Positions 1 through 12,065 of a DNA stretch of 64,000 nucleotides are shown one piece after another. Under the pieces are notes generated by a model. That model was not told the origin of the DNA. It did no database searches and saw nothing but the letters and a program-made list of their open reading frames with translations. A program made the position numbers and the translations under genes. Positions within the stretch are counted from its first letter, which is position 1, and every line of letters starts with the position of its first letter. Origin of the DNA: Aristolochia californica (taxonomy: Eukaryota > Streptophyta > Magnoliopsida > Piperales > Aristolochiaceae); contig JARWKL010000006.1 of the NCBI GenBank assembly GCA_029961685.1, positions 10,918,748-10,982,747 of the forward strand, read 5' to 3'.

Positions 1-292
1 GATTAATCAGGATATTGATCAAGTCATGCAATCAACCGATGGCGATGTGGTAATCAATTTTAAAGAAAAGACTCCTTACCAAGTCTCTTTACCATCCACG
101 TCATCCAGATATTTGGATGTAGGCCCATCTACTCGCCTACAAAAATTGGATGAAAAACAATCTATAAATGATGATTCCTCGTTAAAAGGAATCTGCATAT
201 CAGACACCCAGATACCTCATGGGGTCTACCGAGAACGGGAGCATGAAAGGACTTCTCCCACTCCCAGAGAAATGACTGGTTTTACTCTGTGA
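1..292 (+). pseudogene. V1 copy A movement protein, C-terminal fragment
   Basis: This is the C-terminal end of a caulimovirid movement protein (30K superfamily, cell-to-cell movement through plasmodesmata); the rest lies left of the window. The reading frame enters from base 1 and ends at TGA 290-292. The same segment, ending MTGFTL-stop, occurs in V1 copies B, C, E and F, which identifies it. No break is visible inside the fragment. The next cistron begins two bases after the stop, at ATG 295. The tail is hydrophilic and lies outside the conserved 30K core, so the assignment depends on the complete copies further right. Confidence 0.85.
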
Positions 293-294
293 CT

Positions 295-3200
295 ATGATT
301 TCTACACCTCCACAGAGTTACCAGGACCCACCACCTTTTGTGGTGGACAGAGCAGCCATTAAAGCTGAATTCTTTCACCCCAATAATCTAGGTTTCAAAA
401 TTTGGTTTTTTGACACCTATGGGGCTGCAGAACGCATGGAATTCTCAAATGACTTTTATCTTTATTTGGAAACAAATAAAATATTCTTGTCCTTTGTTGA
501 TTGGTTCATGCAAACCAGACTAAAGCAAGCAGAGAAACGACCCTTAGTTTCTTCCACTGCTCCCACTCTTTCTACCCTTACGAAAGAATGGCACCTGATG
601 TCTGGTATCAATATCCGATCAGTCCATCCTCCTACTGATCCTATCTGACTTGAATTTCCAAGTCCTTTAGGGAAATCCCCTAATTTTGTGGAAGCAGTTG
701 CTTTTGTCAATCTTGAAATCACCCAGAATCCAATGGGTCAGATCAGACGACAAAACAACTTTACCAATTTAAATCTCCAAATGATAGGCCAACAACTTAC
801 TCGTATTGAAGATTTATTGGACAAAGAAACTCCTGACAAATATCGTCAAAATCCTTTTGACTTATCTTCTCGCAAATTACCTTTGTTGATGGATGGTAAA
901 CCACTCATCAAACCCCCTGTTCCAATTTGGAACTTTAAATTGGATAATAATTCTGAAGTTGTGGAAGAATTATTAACCCGGCTTGGAAAATCAAATCTTT
1001 CCGAAGATCAAATCAAACAAGCCCAATAGGCTCATGAAGCCCAAGCTAATGCGGTTCAAAAAAGTCTCCATGTATTGGAAGCTAACGAATCATAGGATGA
1101 AGAGTCTCACGAAGAGTCTTTATAACAAAATAATACTGAAGATTTAACTCTTTCAACATATTCTGATTCTAATGAAGGTCAAAACCCTAATCTTCATGAT
1201 TTGGGTTTAACTAATATCAATCAGATTGAAGCAATTCTTGAGGAAATGATTAAAGACCAACTGAGTATTCAAAAATTGGATAATACCAAGAAATCTACTC
1301 GGCGTTGGGATCTAAATCACAAGCTCTATTATCATAGGCCTACACCTCAGGACCTATTATATGAAGAGAATGTGTATATAGATCAAAAAGCCTATGATGG
1401 TAGATCAATCTATGAATGGAACATAGACTCTATGTCTGAATATCAGATTTTAGAACATTGTAGACGAATGCTTATGTACGCTACCATATGTAGACAACAT
1501 AAGAATTCAGATCACGGCATAGCAGAAATGTTAACTGCTGGGTTCTCTAGAACCTTAAAAGGTTGGTGGGATAATATCCTCACTGCTGAACAACACCATG
1601 AAATATACAATTCCAAGAAGGTTATAAAAACTGAATCAGGCCAAGCATACCTACGCAAGGATGATGCAGTTTATAACTTGATTTCATGTATTGTTCATCT
1701 TTTTATTGGCAATTTGATGTCCACTACTGATAAGGGACGAGAGGTTTTGCAGAATCTTAGATGTCGAACACTTAGCCATTTTAGATGGTATATAGATGTT
1801 TTCCTTACTAAGGTTATGCAAAGAACCAATGCCAATAATGAATATTGGAAAGCTAAATTTATTGATGGATTACCAACACTTTTTGCTAGCAAAGTACGCA
1901 AAAGGTTAGGTAATGAGGTAGGAATGATCAACTACCAACAATATACATACGGTCTCCTTACCAGTGCTATCATCCAAGAAGGACTGACCTTATGTAATGA
2001 TTTAAAACTTCAAGCTCAGCTTAAGAAACAAAATCTTACTGGTAAGCGTGAGCTTGGTGAATTCTGTGAATAGTTTGTCTGCGTCACAGGAACACCACCT
2101 TCCCATCAAAGGAAGGGTAAAGGAAAAGTCTCCCATTCCAGGAGACCATAACGCTACTCACACCAGAGTAGGAGATATCCCAAAAGACCGTCTCATCATA
2201 GGACTAGTCATGAATCTAGGAGACCTCCTCGTCAGAGACCTCCTTCTAGAAGAAATCCTCCAGACAAAAAGAAAATTGTCTGTTACAAATGTGGTAAATT
2301 AGGCCACTATTCAAATAGATGCAAAACAAAAGAGAAATTAAACCAACTTCAAATAGATGAAGGATTGAGAATCCAGTTGGCTAAAATTCTCTTGAATTCT
2401 AATTTTGGGGATGATATTGATTATGCCTCATCCAGTCAATCAGAAGATGATCCAGATTGTAGTTGTTCTCATCTACAATCTGTGGCTCAAATGCATCAGA
2501 TTAATGTTTTTACTACTGATCAACAGCTTATGCTAGAGAACATTGATCAAGAGGAAGATCCTCAAACAAAAAGATATTTAATCAAAGAATATCTTGATCA
2601 TATTCAAAGTACTTCGAATCTACCTCCCATTACAGGAGTAAAACCTTATTCTTTGAAGGAAATTATTGGTCGTCATGAAGAAACCCACTCTTCAAAACAA
2701 CCAATATCCATCTCCTCATTACAAGAAGAAATTAAAGAAATCAAGCTGGAATTAAAAGAATTAAAATCCCTTTATAAAAAGCTTGAAGAAACATGTGCAC
2801 AAATTAGTGTACAAAAAGAAAAGAAATTTGAAGATCATTTTCTAAATCAAATCACCAAAGTCATCCATCAAAGATGGCATACTATGATAAATTTAGTTAT
2901 TGATCAGAACTTTGTCATTCCTAAACTGACAGCTCTGATTGATAGTGGAGTAGACTTAAACTGCATCCAGGAAGGGTTAATTCCAACCCAATATTTTGAA
3001 AAAACAACTCAAACTTTAGCTAATGCTAATGGAGACAAAATGAAGATTAGATATAAATTAAACAATGCCTCCATCTGCACTAATGATCAGTGCATTATTA
3101 CTGACTTTTTATTAGTCAAAAATATGACTCAACAAGTCATATTAGGTACTCCTTTTCTGGAGAAAATTATGCCAATTAAAGGCATTGACAACCATGGGAT

Positions 3201-4804
3201 TCATGGTCAGGTTAATAATACCCCTATTTATTTCTCTTTCAAATATCCTCCTCAAATTAGTTTTATCAATGAGATTTTTGAATTGAGAAATATAAAAGAA
3301 CATCATCTTAGTTTCCTGCATAAAGAAATACATTTTTTAACTCTAGAACAACAACTGGAAACTATAGATATCAAAGAGAAAATTAGTTCTCTTCAGAAGA
3401 TATTTGCCTAAGAAATTTGTAGTGACATACCTACAACTTTTTGGGATAGACATAAATATATTGTGTTTTTACCATATAGTGATGGGTTCAATGAAAGAAC
3501 CATTCCCACCAAAGCCAGGCCTAGTCAAATGAAACATGCTTTACTAGACCTTTGTAAAAAAGAAATCCAAAATCTGTTGGATAAGAAATTAATTAGAAAA
3601 TCCTACTCCCCATGGAGTTGTACTGCTTTTTATGTTAATAAAAATGCAGAAAAGGAATGAGGAGTTCCAAGATTAGTGGTTAATTATAAACCACTGAATG
3701 ATTGTTTGAGATGGATTCACTATCCTATCCCAAACGAAAAAGATTTATAAGACAAATTGTTTTCTGCGAAAATCTTTTCCAAATTTGATTTGAAATCAGG
3801 ATACTGGCAAATTCAAATTAATGAAAAGGATAAATATAAGACTGCATTCACTGTCCCTTTTGGTCACTTTGAATGGAATGTTATGCCTTTCGGTTTGAAA
3901 AATGGTCCATCTGAATTTCAAAATATCATGAATGATATATTTGCTCCTTATTCTGAATTTACCATTGTTTATATTGATGATATACTTGTTTATTCAGAAT
4001 CTATTGATGCTCATTTTAAGCATTTACATGTTTTCAAAAAAGTTATTAGAAAACATGGGTTGGTGGTATCGGCACCGAAAATGAAATTGTTTCAGACCTC
4101 CGTTCGATTTTTAGGTCATAATATCCACAAGGGAAAAATAGTTCCCATTGATAGTAGCATTGAGTTTGCTGACAAAATTTCCTGATGAATTATTGGAGAA
4201 AACTCAACTTCAGAGATTTCTAGGAAGTCTCAATTATATAGCGGATTATTATCCCCATCTTGCACAAGACTCTGCTATATTGCACAAAAGACTCAGAAAG
4301 AATCCTGAGCCTTGGACTACCAAACATACACAGGCAGTCCAATTAATCAAAAGTAAGGTCAAACAACTTCCTTGTCTTAACCTTACCAACCATTCTTATC
4401 CGAAGGTTGTAGAGATAGATGCCTCCCATATAGGCTATGGTGGCATATTAAAACAAAGAAATCCATCTGGTAAAGAAGAACTTGTTCGATTTACCTCTGG
4501 TAACTGGCATGATGCACAGATTAATTATTCCACTGTTAAACAATAAATTTTGGCAATAATTAAGTGCATTCATAAATTCCAAGATGATTTATTAAATCAG
4601 AAATTCCTTTTAAGAGTTGATTGTTCAGCAGCCAAATCGATTCTTAAGAAGGATGTGAAGAATCTTACTTCCAAACAAATCTTTGCCAGATGGCAGGCAG
4701 AATTAAGCGCCTTTGATTTTGATATAGAACATATCAAAGGAGAATTAAACTCCTTACCTGATTTTCTAACCCGTGAATTTCTCCAGGGTCAAAATCATGT
4801 ATAA
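295..4804 (+). pseudogene. V1 copy A capsid-protease-RT-RNase H polyprotein gene (broken)
   Basis: Degenerate ORF2 of the lineage 1 pararetrovirus. Order: N-terminal coat region; capsid core about 1330-2030 (YEWNIDS, GWWDNIL); basic Arg/Lys-rich stretch; CCHC zinc knuckle 2281-2322 (CYKCGKLGHYSNRC, C-x2-C-x4-H-x4-C); coiled coil about 2700-2810; aspartic protease DSG at about 2940; RT with FDLKSGYWQ (about 3786) and YIDD (about 3975); RNase H to 4804. Nonsense codons are visible at about 646, 1027, 1093, 1123, 2071, 3409, 3658 and 3748, with a frameshift near 4180 and another stop at about 4544. Several stops are C-to-T changes relative to sister copies. The stop at 4802-4804 overlaps the ORF3 start. 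The gene cannot encode a full product. Confidence 0.92.
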
Positions 4805-6092
4805 CCCCGTAAGGGGCAATCCACTCCCAATGAGAGGACGTGGAAATCAACAATTAAGAGGTCGAGGCCGAAAGAATCCAGAAAGAGGAAATTCCTCAGA
4901 CAAGAAGGGCAAAGCCCCAGTGTCGTATAAGGAGACACTTGAAGTCGAACCAGAGTATATTACTCTTCCAGAAACGGAGACAATTTTACTCCTCAATAAA
5001 GAGGACTTAGAGGGTACATTGGATTCCTGGGAGATGTTACAGAAATGGCTTGGAGAAGCCTACTGTCCCATCCGTGCAGGAAAACGATGGTATTCCTTTG
5101 AATCAATTTTGGTTCATTTGAATTCTATAGCAATGCATCATACACTGACAAATGTGGCTAAATGGGATAGCCCAAGAGCGTACAAAAAATGTACAATACA
5201 AAGATTTATGCATCCCTCAACTTGGGGAAATTTTGATTTAGCTAAAGCAGCAAACCTTCCTAATGATAAGGAATTTAATTATTGGGATTATATGGATTCC
5301 TGGTATAATACCTTTTATTACCAAAATCCCTCCCATAGGCATTCTTGGTTTTTCCAATGGGAAAAGAATGTCTTTCAGAGGTCATTACCTCTACCCAGTT
5401 GGGTATTTGGATGGTGGAACAAATTTGGGCCACCCATTTCTATCTTACCTGAGCCCATTAAGGCTTGTTTTGTAAAATGGACTCAATCCAGTCCTGAGCT
5501 TAAAGCTCTGGGTTATTAAAAACCCCCAAAGAATTGGGACAGTCTTATCTTCTTTATGGTATTTTCTCTACCATGGATTTGGAGATGGGATTGTACTACA
5601 TGCTTTAATGATAAAAGCCTACCAGTATTATTAAGTACATTTCATGTTCGTTGGTGGAAAAATTTCCCCAACATTGATACAAAGGTCACAGAAATTAAGT
5701 CTGCTATCATGCAAAATGAAAATAATCTTGGATTGCATCGCGTCCCGGAAGTCCATTATGACTCCGATAATTTATTTGGAAGTTTCAAAACTCAATTGAA
5801 AAGTTTAATTCCGAATATATGAGAAAAATATTTTATGAAAAAATTATTCGAATCAATGTAGGATTCTATGGCTACTAAGTACAATGAAGGCACATCAGCT
5901 CACCCTGCAGATGACAACATGTTAGTTTCGGAACCGTCCGCTGCAGATGATGAAGACATTGAGGACTTTACTAGTACAGAGCATGATGATAATGCTAATG
6001 AATTCTTACCAGATAGTCAGCCCCCCGAGGATCCTGACGAATATATCAATGCAATGATAGAGATATTTAAATCAACATCTAAAGGGAAATAA
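4797..6092 (+). pseudogene. V1 copy A ORF3, RG-rich and Trp-rich protein of unknown function (broken)
   Basis: Third cistron of V1. The ATG at 4797 overlaps the RNase H stop in the arrangement ATGTATAA, conserved in copies A, B, E and F, so translation is probably coupled. An upstream in-frame ATG at 4773 exists, but the overlap favours 4797. The N-terminus is rich in Arg-Gly (PMRGRGNQ), suggesting nucleic-acid binding. The middle is unusually Trp/Tyr-rich (YWDYMDSWYNTFYY, SWFFQWEKN). The C-terminus is acidic and ends near STSKGK. Stops interrupt it at 5517 (GAA to TAA), about 5820 and about 5859. Copy A keeps a sense codon at about 5087, where copies B, E and F have TGA. I do not recognise a family; Florendovirus also has an ORF of unknown function here. 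Confidence 0.8.
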
Positions 6093-6103
6093 TTTTGCAG
6101 GAT

Positions 6104-6166
6104 ATGACTATGACAGAGATAATGACTCACAACCATCTCAATCATAGAGGTTACTTTTTGTATTAG
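6104..6166 (+). pseudogene. V1 copy A ORF4 remnant with large internal deletion
   Basis: The ORF4 start (ATGACTATGACAGA) is preserved 11 bases after the ORF3 stop and directly behind the acceptor-like TTTTGCAG. About 0.3 kb present in copies B and F is then missing. Sequence rejoins at a stretch matching the ORF4 end of copy F (ACTCACAACC...), leaving 20 codons before TAG 6164-6166. Confidence 0.65.
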
Positions 6167-6168
6167 TG

Positions 6169-6218
6169 GTGGATTTCAAATATTTTCAAATCCACATTAG
6201 TTCACTCAATCTATATAA
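6169..6218 (+). promoter_or_regulatory. V1 copy A promoter: inverted repeat plus TATA box
   Basis: TATATAA at 6212-6218 lies about 190 bases upstream of the primer-binding site, as expected for the 35S-type pregenomic promoter. Just upstream is a perfect 8-bp inverted repeat, GTGGATTT (6169-6176) and AAATCCAC (6188-6195), also present in copy B and imperfectly in copy F. Transcription would start near 6245. Confidence 0.75.
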
Positions 6219-6253
6219 GGAGTTAGTTTTATTTGTGAAGGCCTCACTTGAAA

Positions 6254-6341
6254 AACCTTCCCCTTTGTCATCAAGGTTGCCTACTCGTGTGTTTTGCAGT
6301 ATTGAAGTTTTCTGTAAGTACCTTATGATATTGTGAATAAA
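6254..6341 (+). promoter_or_regulatory. V1 copy A R region: hairpin, splice-donor-like site, poly(A) signal
   Basis: Three elements recur in order in the V1 copies. A small hairpin has arms AACCTT (6254-6259) and AAGGTT (6273-6278). A near-consensus plant 5' splice site, CTGTAAGTA, has its GT at 6314. AATAAA is at 6336-6341. A poly(A) signal shortly downstream of the start site is the normal caulimovirid arrangement that gives terminally redundant RNA. Confidence 0.6.
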
Positions 6342-6401
6342 TTAGTAGTGAGTTAAAGTTATTCTTTGCCTTCTATCAATTTCCCTTCTTCCCGCTATAA
6401 T

Positions 6402-6418
6402 TGGTATCAGAGCCATGG
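6402..6418 (+). promoter_or_regulatory. V1 copy A primer-binding site (initiator tRNA-Met)
   Basis: TGGTATCAGAGCCATGG is complementary to the 3' end of plant initiator tRNA-Met, the minus-strand DNA primer of Caulimoviridae. It marks the boundary between unit A and unit B of the tandem array. Confidence 0.9.
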
Positions 6419-6551
6419 AAGGCAAAACCTTGAATATCTAGGTATGGAGTAATCTATTATAAATTTTTTATATCTGAATCCTCAGGGGAGTTAACTTACT
6501 TCGTAATGTTATCATACTTGTAATACTTTACTATTCATCTTCGCTCTTGTT

Positions 6552-6626
6552 ATGATATGGGATGTCACCCAAGTCGCGTTGAGGTATGCCCGTGTTGCCA
6601 TTGCTGTGGATAGGCATAGGCGTTGA
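6552..6626 (+). CDS. V1 leader upstream ORF (copy A), 24 codons
   Basis: Short ORF between the primer site and MP. It starts MIWDVTQV and ends in a basic tail, here DRHRRR. The frame is kept in copies C, E and F, and differences among copies are mostly synonymous in this frame. It could act in reinitiation or ribosome shunting, as upstream ORFs do in other caulimovirid leaders. The function is inferred; the recurrence is observed. Confidence 0.5.
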   Translation: MIWDVTQVALRYARVAIAVDRHRR

Positions 6627-6673
6627 AGGGCCGCTATACTCTTAAATCGTTGACAGACGTGTATCTGATAAAG

Positions 6674-6806
6674 AAGATGATGAACAATACATGAAATCAT
6701 GGTATAAACTGCATCATCATCGCCTAGGTATGCTTGGCCTGATTCAGTTTTTATAACCTTCTTGGAATTGTATATTTCATGGTGTTGCTCAGCAGTGAGA
6801 ATATAT
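6674..6806 (-). pseudogene. Inverted fragment of V1 capsid gene inside the leader of unit B
   Basis: Read on the minus strand this encodes part of the V1 capsid core (ILTAEQHHEIYNSKK, then IKTESGQAYLG), opposite to the surrounding units. It replaces the rest of the leader and the first part of the unit B MP gene. The left edge shares GATGAACA-TA with the normal leader, suggesting microhomology joining. About 20 bases of unassigned filler (about 6803-6822) lie at the right edge. Confidence 0.8.
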
Positions 6807-6823
6807 ATTTGTAAGAAATGACT

Positions 6824-7684
6824 TATGGATAAACAATCAATCTTGAAAATCAAGATTCCACTCTTAAATTATTAGAGTTAACTGATCTCAATAAGTATCT
6901 AGCGGATACTGAGAAAAAATATATGCATATTGTATGCATACAGATAGCGTTCAAACCCTTAACCTTACTAGGGATAAACACATGTTTGCAGGCCATACTT
7001 CGTGATGGTCGATGTTTGGATTGGAAACCCTCATTAATGGGTATTGTTGAAACAAGTCTCAGTAGGGGACCTGTTTATTTTAATGTCCATCCAAACCTTA
7101 CCCTATCATTAATCGATAGGAATTTGTTAGAATCTATCCAGTTGAGGATTCTAACACAGGGATACAATTTTATTCCTGGAACTGAAACCATTGCAGTTAT
7201 TGCAAGGATTCATTTCAAAATTATGAATACCTTAGTCCCTAAGGTACTACACTTACCAGATCAAGGTAAGACCATATTGATCGAAACCGATCTTATGAGT
7301 GCAAATATTGCCACTCGTCGGATGATCAATTGGGAGAAAATTCGTTTCCCAACCAATTGGACTATTCCTCAGGTTGTTCCTCCACGACTCCTGATTAATC
7401 AGCATATTGATCAAGTCATCCAATCAACCGATGGCGATGTGGTAATCAATTTTAAAGAAAAAACTCCTTACCGAGTCTCTTTACCACCCACGTCATCTAG
7501 ATATTTGGATGTAGGCCCATCTACTCGCCTACAGGAATTGGATGAAAAACAATCCATAAAGGATGATTCCTCATTAAAAGGAATCCACCTATCAGACACC
7601 CAAATACCTCATGGGGTCTACCGAGAAAGGGAGCATGATAGAACTTCTCCCACTCCCAGTGAAATGACTGGTTTTACTCTATAA
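6824..7684 (+). pseudogene. V1 copy B movement protein (5' truncated)
   Basis: 30K-superfamily movement protein. The core is well preserved: LLGINTCLQAILRDG, then RGPVYFNVHPNLTLSL and GYNFIPGTE. The N-terminal codons present in copy C (from ATG 14434) were lost to the inverted fragment just upstream, so there is no genuine start. The frame then stays open to TAA 7682-7684 with no visible stop. The stop is followed by TTA and the CP-Pol ATG. Confidence 0.88.
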
Positions 7685-7687
7685 TTA

Positions 7688-10600
7688 ATGATTTTGAAAC
7701 CACAATAGAGTAACCCGGATCCACCACCTTTTGTGGTGGACAGAGCAGCAATCAAAGCTGAATTCTTTCACCCCAATAATCTAGGTTTCAAAAATTGGTT
7801 TTATGACACCTATGGGGCCGCGGAACGCATGAAATTTTCAAATGACTTTTATCTTTATTTGGAAACAAATAAAGTTATCATGTCATTTGTTGATTGGTTC
7901 ATCCAAACCAGACTAAAACAAGCAGAGAAACGACCCTTAGTTTCTTCCACTGCTCCCACTCTTTCTACCCTCACAAAAGAATGACACCTTATGTCTGGAA
8001 TCTATATCAGATCAGTTCATCCTCCTACTGATCCTATTCGACTTTAATTTCCAAGTCCTTCAGGGAAATCCCCTGATTTTGTGGAAGCAGTTGATTTTGT
8101 CAATCCTGAAATCACCCAGAATCCTATGGGTCAGATTAGACAACAAAACAACTTTACCAATTTAAATCTCCAAACGATAGGCCAATAGCTGACTCTTATT
8201 GAAGATTTATTGGACAAAGATACTCCCGAGAAATATTGTCAGGATCCTTATGACTTATCTTCTCGAAAATTACCTTTGTTGATGGATGGGAAACCACTCA
8301 TCAAACCACCTATTCCAATTAGGAACTTTAAATTGGATAATAATTCTGAGGTTGTTGAAGAATTATTAACCAGGATTGGAAAATTACATCTTTCCGAAGA
8401 GCAAATCAAACAAGCCCAATAGGCTCATGAAGCCCAAGCTAATGCGGTTCAAAAAAGTCTCCATGTATTGGAAGCTGACGGATCACAGGATGAGGAGTCT
8501 CCAGAAGAGTCTTTATCACAAAATAATACTGAAGATTTAACTCCTACAGCATACTCTGATTCTGATGAAGGTCAAAATCCTAATCTTCATGATTTGGGTT
8601 TAACTAATATCAATCAGATTGAAGCAATTCTTCAGGAAATGATTAAAGATCAACCGAGTATTCAAAAATTGGATTATACCAAGAAATCTACTCGGTGTTG
8701 GGGATCTAAATCACAAACTCAATTATCATAGGCCTACACGTCAGGACCTATTATATGAAGAGAATGTGTATATAGATAAAAAAACCTATGATGGCAGATC
8801 AATCTATGAATGGAACATAGACTCTATGTTTTAATATCAGATTTTAGAAAATTTTAGATGAATGCTTATGTATGCTACCATTTGTAGACAACATAAGAAT
8901 TCTGATCACGGCATAGCAAAAATGTTAACTGCTGGGTTCTTTGGAACCTTAAAAGGTTGGTGGGATAATATCCTCACTGCTGAACAACACCATTAAATAT
9001 ACAATTCCAAGATGGTTATAAAAACTGAATCAGGCCAAGTATACCTAGGCGAGGATGATATAGTTTATACCTTGATTTCATGTGTTGTTCATCTTTTTAT
9101 TGGCAATTTGATGTCCACTACTGATAATGGACGAAAGGTTTTGCAGAATCTTAGATGTCGAACACTTAGCCATTTTAGATGGTATAAAGATGTTTTCCTT
9201 ACTAAGGTTATGCAAAGAACCAATGCCAATAATGAATATTGGAAAGCTAAATTTATTGATGGATTACCAACACTTTTTGCCAGCAAAGTACGCAAAAGGT
9301 TAGGTAATGAGGTAGAAATGATCAACTACCAACAATATACATATGGTCTCCTTACCAGTGCTATCATCCAAGAAGGACTGACCTTATGTAATAATTTAAA
9401 CCTTCAAGCTCAGCTTAAGAAACAAAATCTTACTGGTAAGCGTGAGCTTGGTGAATTCTGTGAACAGTTTGCCTGTGACACAGGAACACCACCTTCCCAT
9501 CAAAGGAAGGGTAAAGGAAAAGTCTCCCATTCAGGAGACCAGAACCCTACTCACACCAGAGTAGGAGATATCCCAAAAGACCGTCTCATCATAGGACTAG
9601 TCATGAACCTAGGAGACCTCCTCGTAAGAGACCTCCTCCTAGAAGAAATTCTCCAGACAAAAAGAAAATTGTCTGTTACAAATGTGGTAAATTAGGCCAC
9701 TATTCAAATAGATGCACAACAAAGAGAAATTAAACCAACTTCAAATAGATGAAGGATTGAGAATCTAGTTGGCTAAAATTCTCTTAAATTCTGATTCTGG
9801 GAATGATATTGATTATGCCTCATCCAGTCAATCAGAAGATGATACAGATTACAGTTGTCCTCATCTACAATCTATGGCTCAAATTCATCAGATTAATGTT
9901 CTTACTACTGATCAATAACTTATGCTAGAGAACATTGATCAAGAGGAAGATCCTCAAACAAAAAGATATTTAATCAAAGAATATCTTGATCGTATTCAAA
10001 GTACTTCAAAGCTACCTCCCATTACAAGAGTAAAAGCTTATTCTTTGAAGGAAATTATTGGTCGTCATGAAGAAACCCACTCTTCAAAACAACCAATATC
10101 CATCTCCTCATTACAAGGAGAAATTAAAGAAATCAAACTTGAATTAAAAGAATTAAAATCCCTTTATAAAAAGCTTGAAGAAACATGTGCACAAAATAGT
10201 GTACAAAAAGAAAAGAAATCTGAAGATCCTTTTCTAAATCAAATCACCAAAGTCATCCATCAAAGATGGCATACTATGATAAATTTAGTTATTGATCAGA
10301 ACTTTGTCATTCCTAAACTGACAGTTATGACTGATAGTGGAGCAGACTTAAACTGCATCCTGGAAGGGTTAATTCCAACCCAATATTTTGAAAAAACAAC
10401 TCAAACTTTAGCTAATGCTAATGGAGACAAAATGAAGATTAAATATAAATTAAAAAATGCCTCCATCTACACTAATGATCAGTGCATTATTACTGGCTTT
10501 TTATTTGTCAAAAATATGACTCAACAAGTCATATAGGTACTCCTTTTTCGGAGAAAATTATGCCAATTAAAGGCAATGACAACCATGGGATTCATGGTCA

Positions 10601-12065
10601 GGTTAATAATACACCTATTTATTTCTATTTCAAATCTCCTCCTCAAATTAGTTCTCTTAAAAAATTATTAACCCAAGAAATTTGTAGTGATATCCCTATA
10701 GCTTTTTGGGATAGACATAAATATATTGTGTCTTTACCATATATTGATGGGTTCAATGAAAGAACCATCCCACCAAAACCAGGCCTAGTCAAATGAAACA
10801 TGCCTTACTAGACCTTTGTAAAAAGGAAATCCAAAATCTGTTGGATAAAAACTTAATTCGAAAATCTTACTCCCCATGGAGTTGTACTGCTTTTTATGTC
10901 AATAAAAATGCAGAAAAGGAGCAAGGTGTTCCTCGATTAGTGGTTAATTATAAACCCCTTAATGATTGTTTGAGATGGATTCGCTATCCTATCCCAAATA
11001 AAAAAGATTTATTAGACAAATTGTTTTCTGCAAAAATCTTTTCCAAATTTGATTTGAAATTTGGATATTGGCAAATTCAAATTCATGAAAAGGATAAATA
11101 CAAGATTGCATTCACTGTCCCTTTTGGTCACTTTGAATGGAATGTTATGCCTTTTGGTTTGAAAAATGCTCCATCTGAATTTTAAAATATCATGAATGAT
11201 ATATTTGCTCCTTATTCAGAATTTACCATTGTTTATATTGATGACATCCTTGTTTATTCAGAATCTATTGATGCTCATTTTAAGCATTTACATGTTTTCA
11301 AAACAGTTATTAGAAAACATGGGTTTGTGATATCGGCACCAAAAATGCAATTGTTTCAGACCTCTGTTAGATTTCTAGGTCACAATATTCACAAGGGAAA
11401 AATAGTTCCCATTAATAGAAGCATTGAGTTTGCCTCCAAATTTCCTGATGAATTATTGGAGAAAACTCAACTTCAGAGATTTCTAGGAAGTCTCAATTAT
11501 ATAGCGGATTATTATCCCCATCTTGCACAAGACTGCTATATTGCACAAAAGACTCAGAAAGAATCCTGAGCCTTGGACTCCCAAACATACACAGGCAGTC
11601 CAATTAATCAAAAGTAAGGTCAAACAACTTCCTTGTCTTAACCTTACCAACCATTCTTATCCGAAGGTTGTAGAGACAGATGCCTCCCATATAGGCTATG
11701 GTGGCATATTAAAATAAAGAAATCCATCTGGTAAAGAAGAACTTGTTCGATTTACCTCTGGTAACTGGCATGATGCACAGATTAATTATTCCACTGTTAA
11801 ACAAGAAATTTTGGCAATAATTAAGTGCATTCATAAATTCCAAGATGATTTATTAAATCAGAAATTCCTTTTAAGAGTTGATTGTTCAGCAGCCAAATCG
11901 ATTCTTAAGAAGGATGTGAAGAATCTTACTTCCAAACAAATCTTTGCCAGATGGCAGGCGGAATTAAGCGCCTTTGATTTTGATATAGAACATATCAAAG
12001 GAGAATTAAACTCCTTACCTGATTTTCTAACCCGTGAATTTCTCCAGGGTCAAAATCATGTATAA
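7688..12065 (+). pseudogene. V1 copy B capsid-protease-RT-RNase H polyprotein gene (broken)
   Basis: Same domain order as copy A: coat N-terminus (VDRAAIKAEFFHPNN), capsid core with the matrix-like FIDGLPTLFASKVRKR, CCHC knuckle about 9674-9715, coiled coil about 10110-10200, protease DSGADLNC about 10333, RT (YIDD about 11235) and RNase H ending at TAA 12063-12065. Breaks include stops within the first 150 codons, a one-base insertion near 8700, a frameshift near 9530, a deletion of roughly 140 bp in the protease-RT linker near 10650 relative to copy A, a shift near 10535, a stop near 11183 and a shift near 11535. Confidence 0.9.

Noticed and set aside
1695..1931. Antisense ORF of 78 codons repeated at 9089-9325 and partly at 37773-38006
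   Set aside because: It lies opposite the conserved capsid core, so its similarity between copies is explained by the sense gene.
6557..6613. Cys-rich 18-codon frame (MGRHPSRVEVCPCC type) in the V1 leader
   Set aside because: It overlaps the better-supported 24-codon frame, changes residues between copies and loses its frame in copy F.
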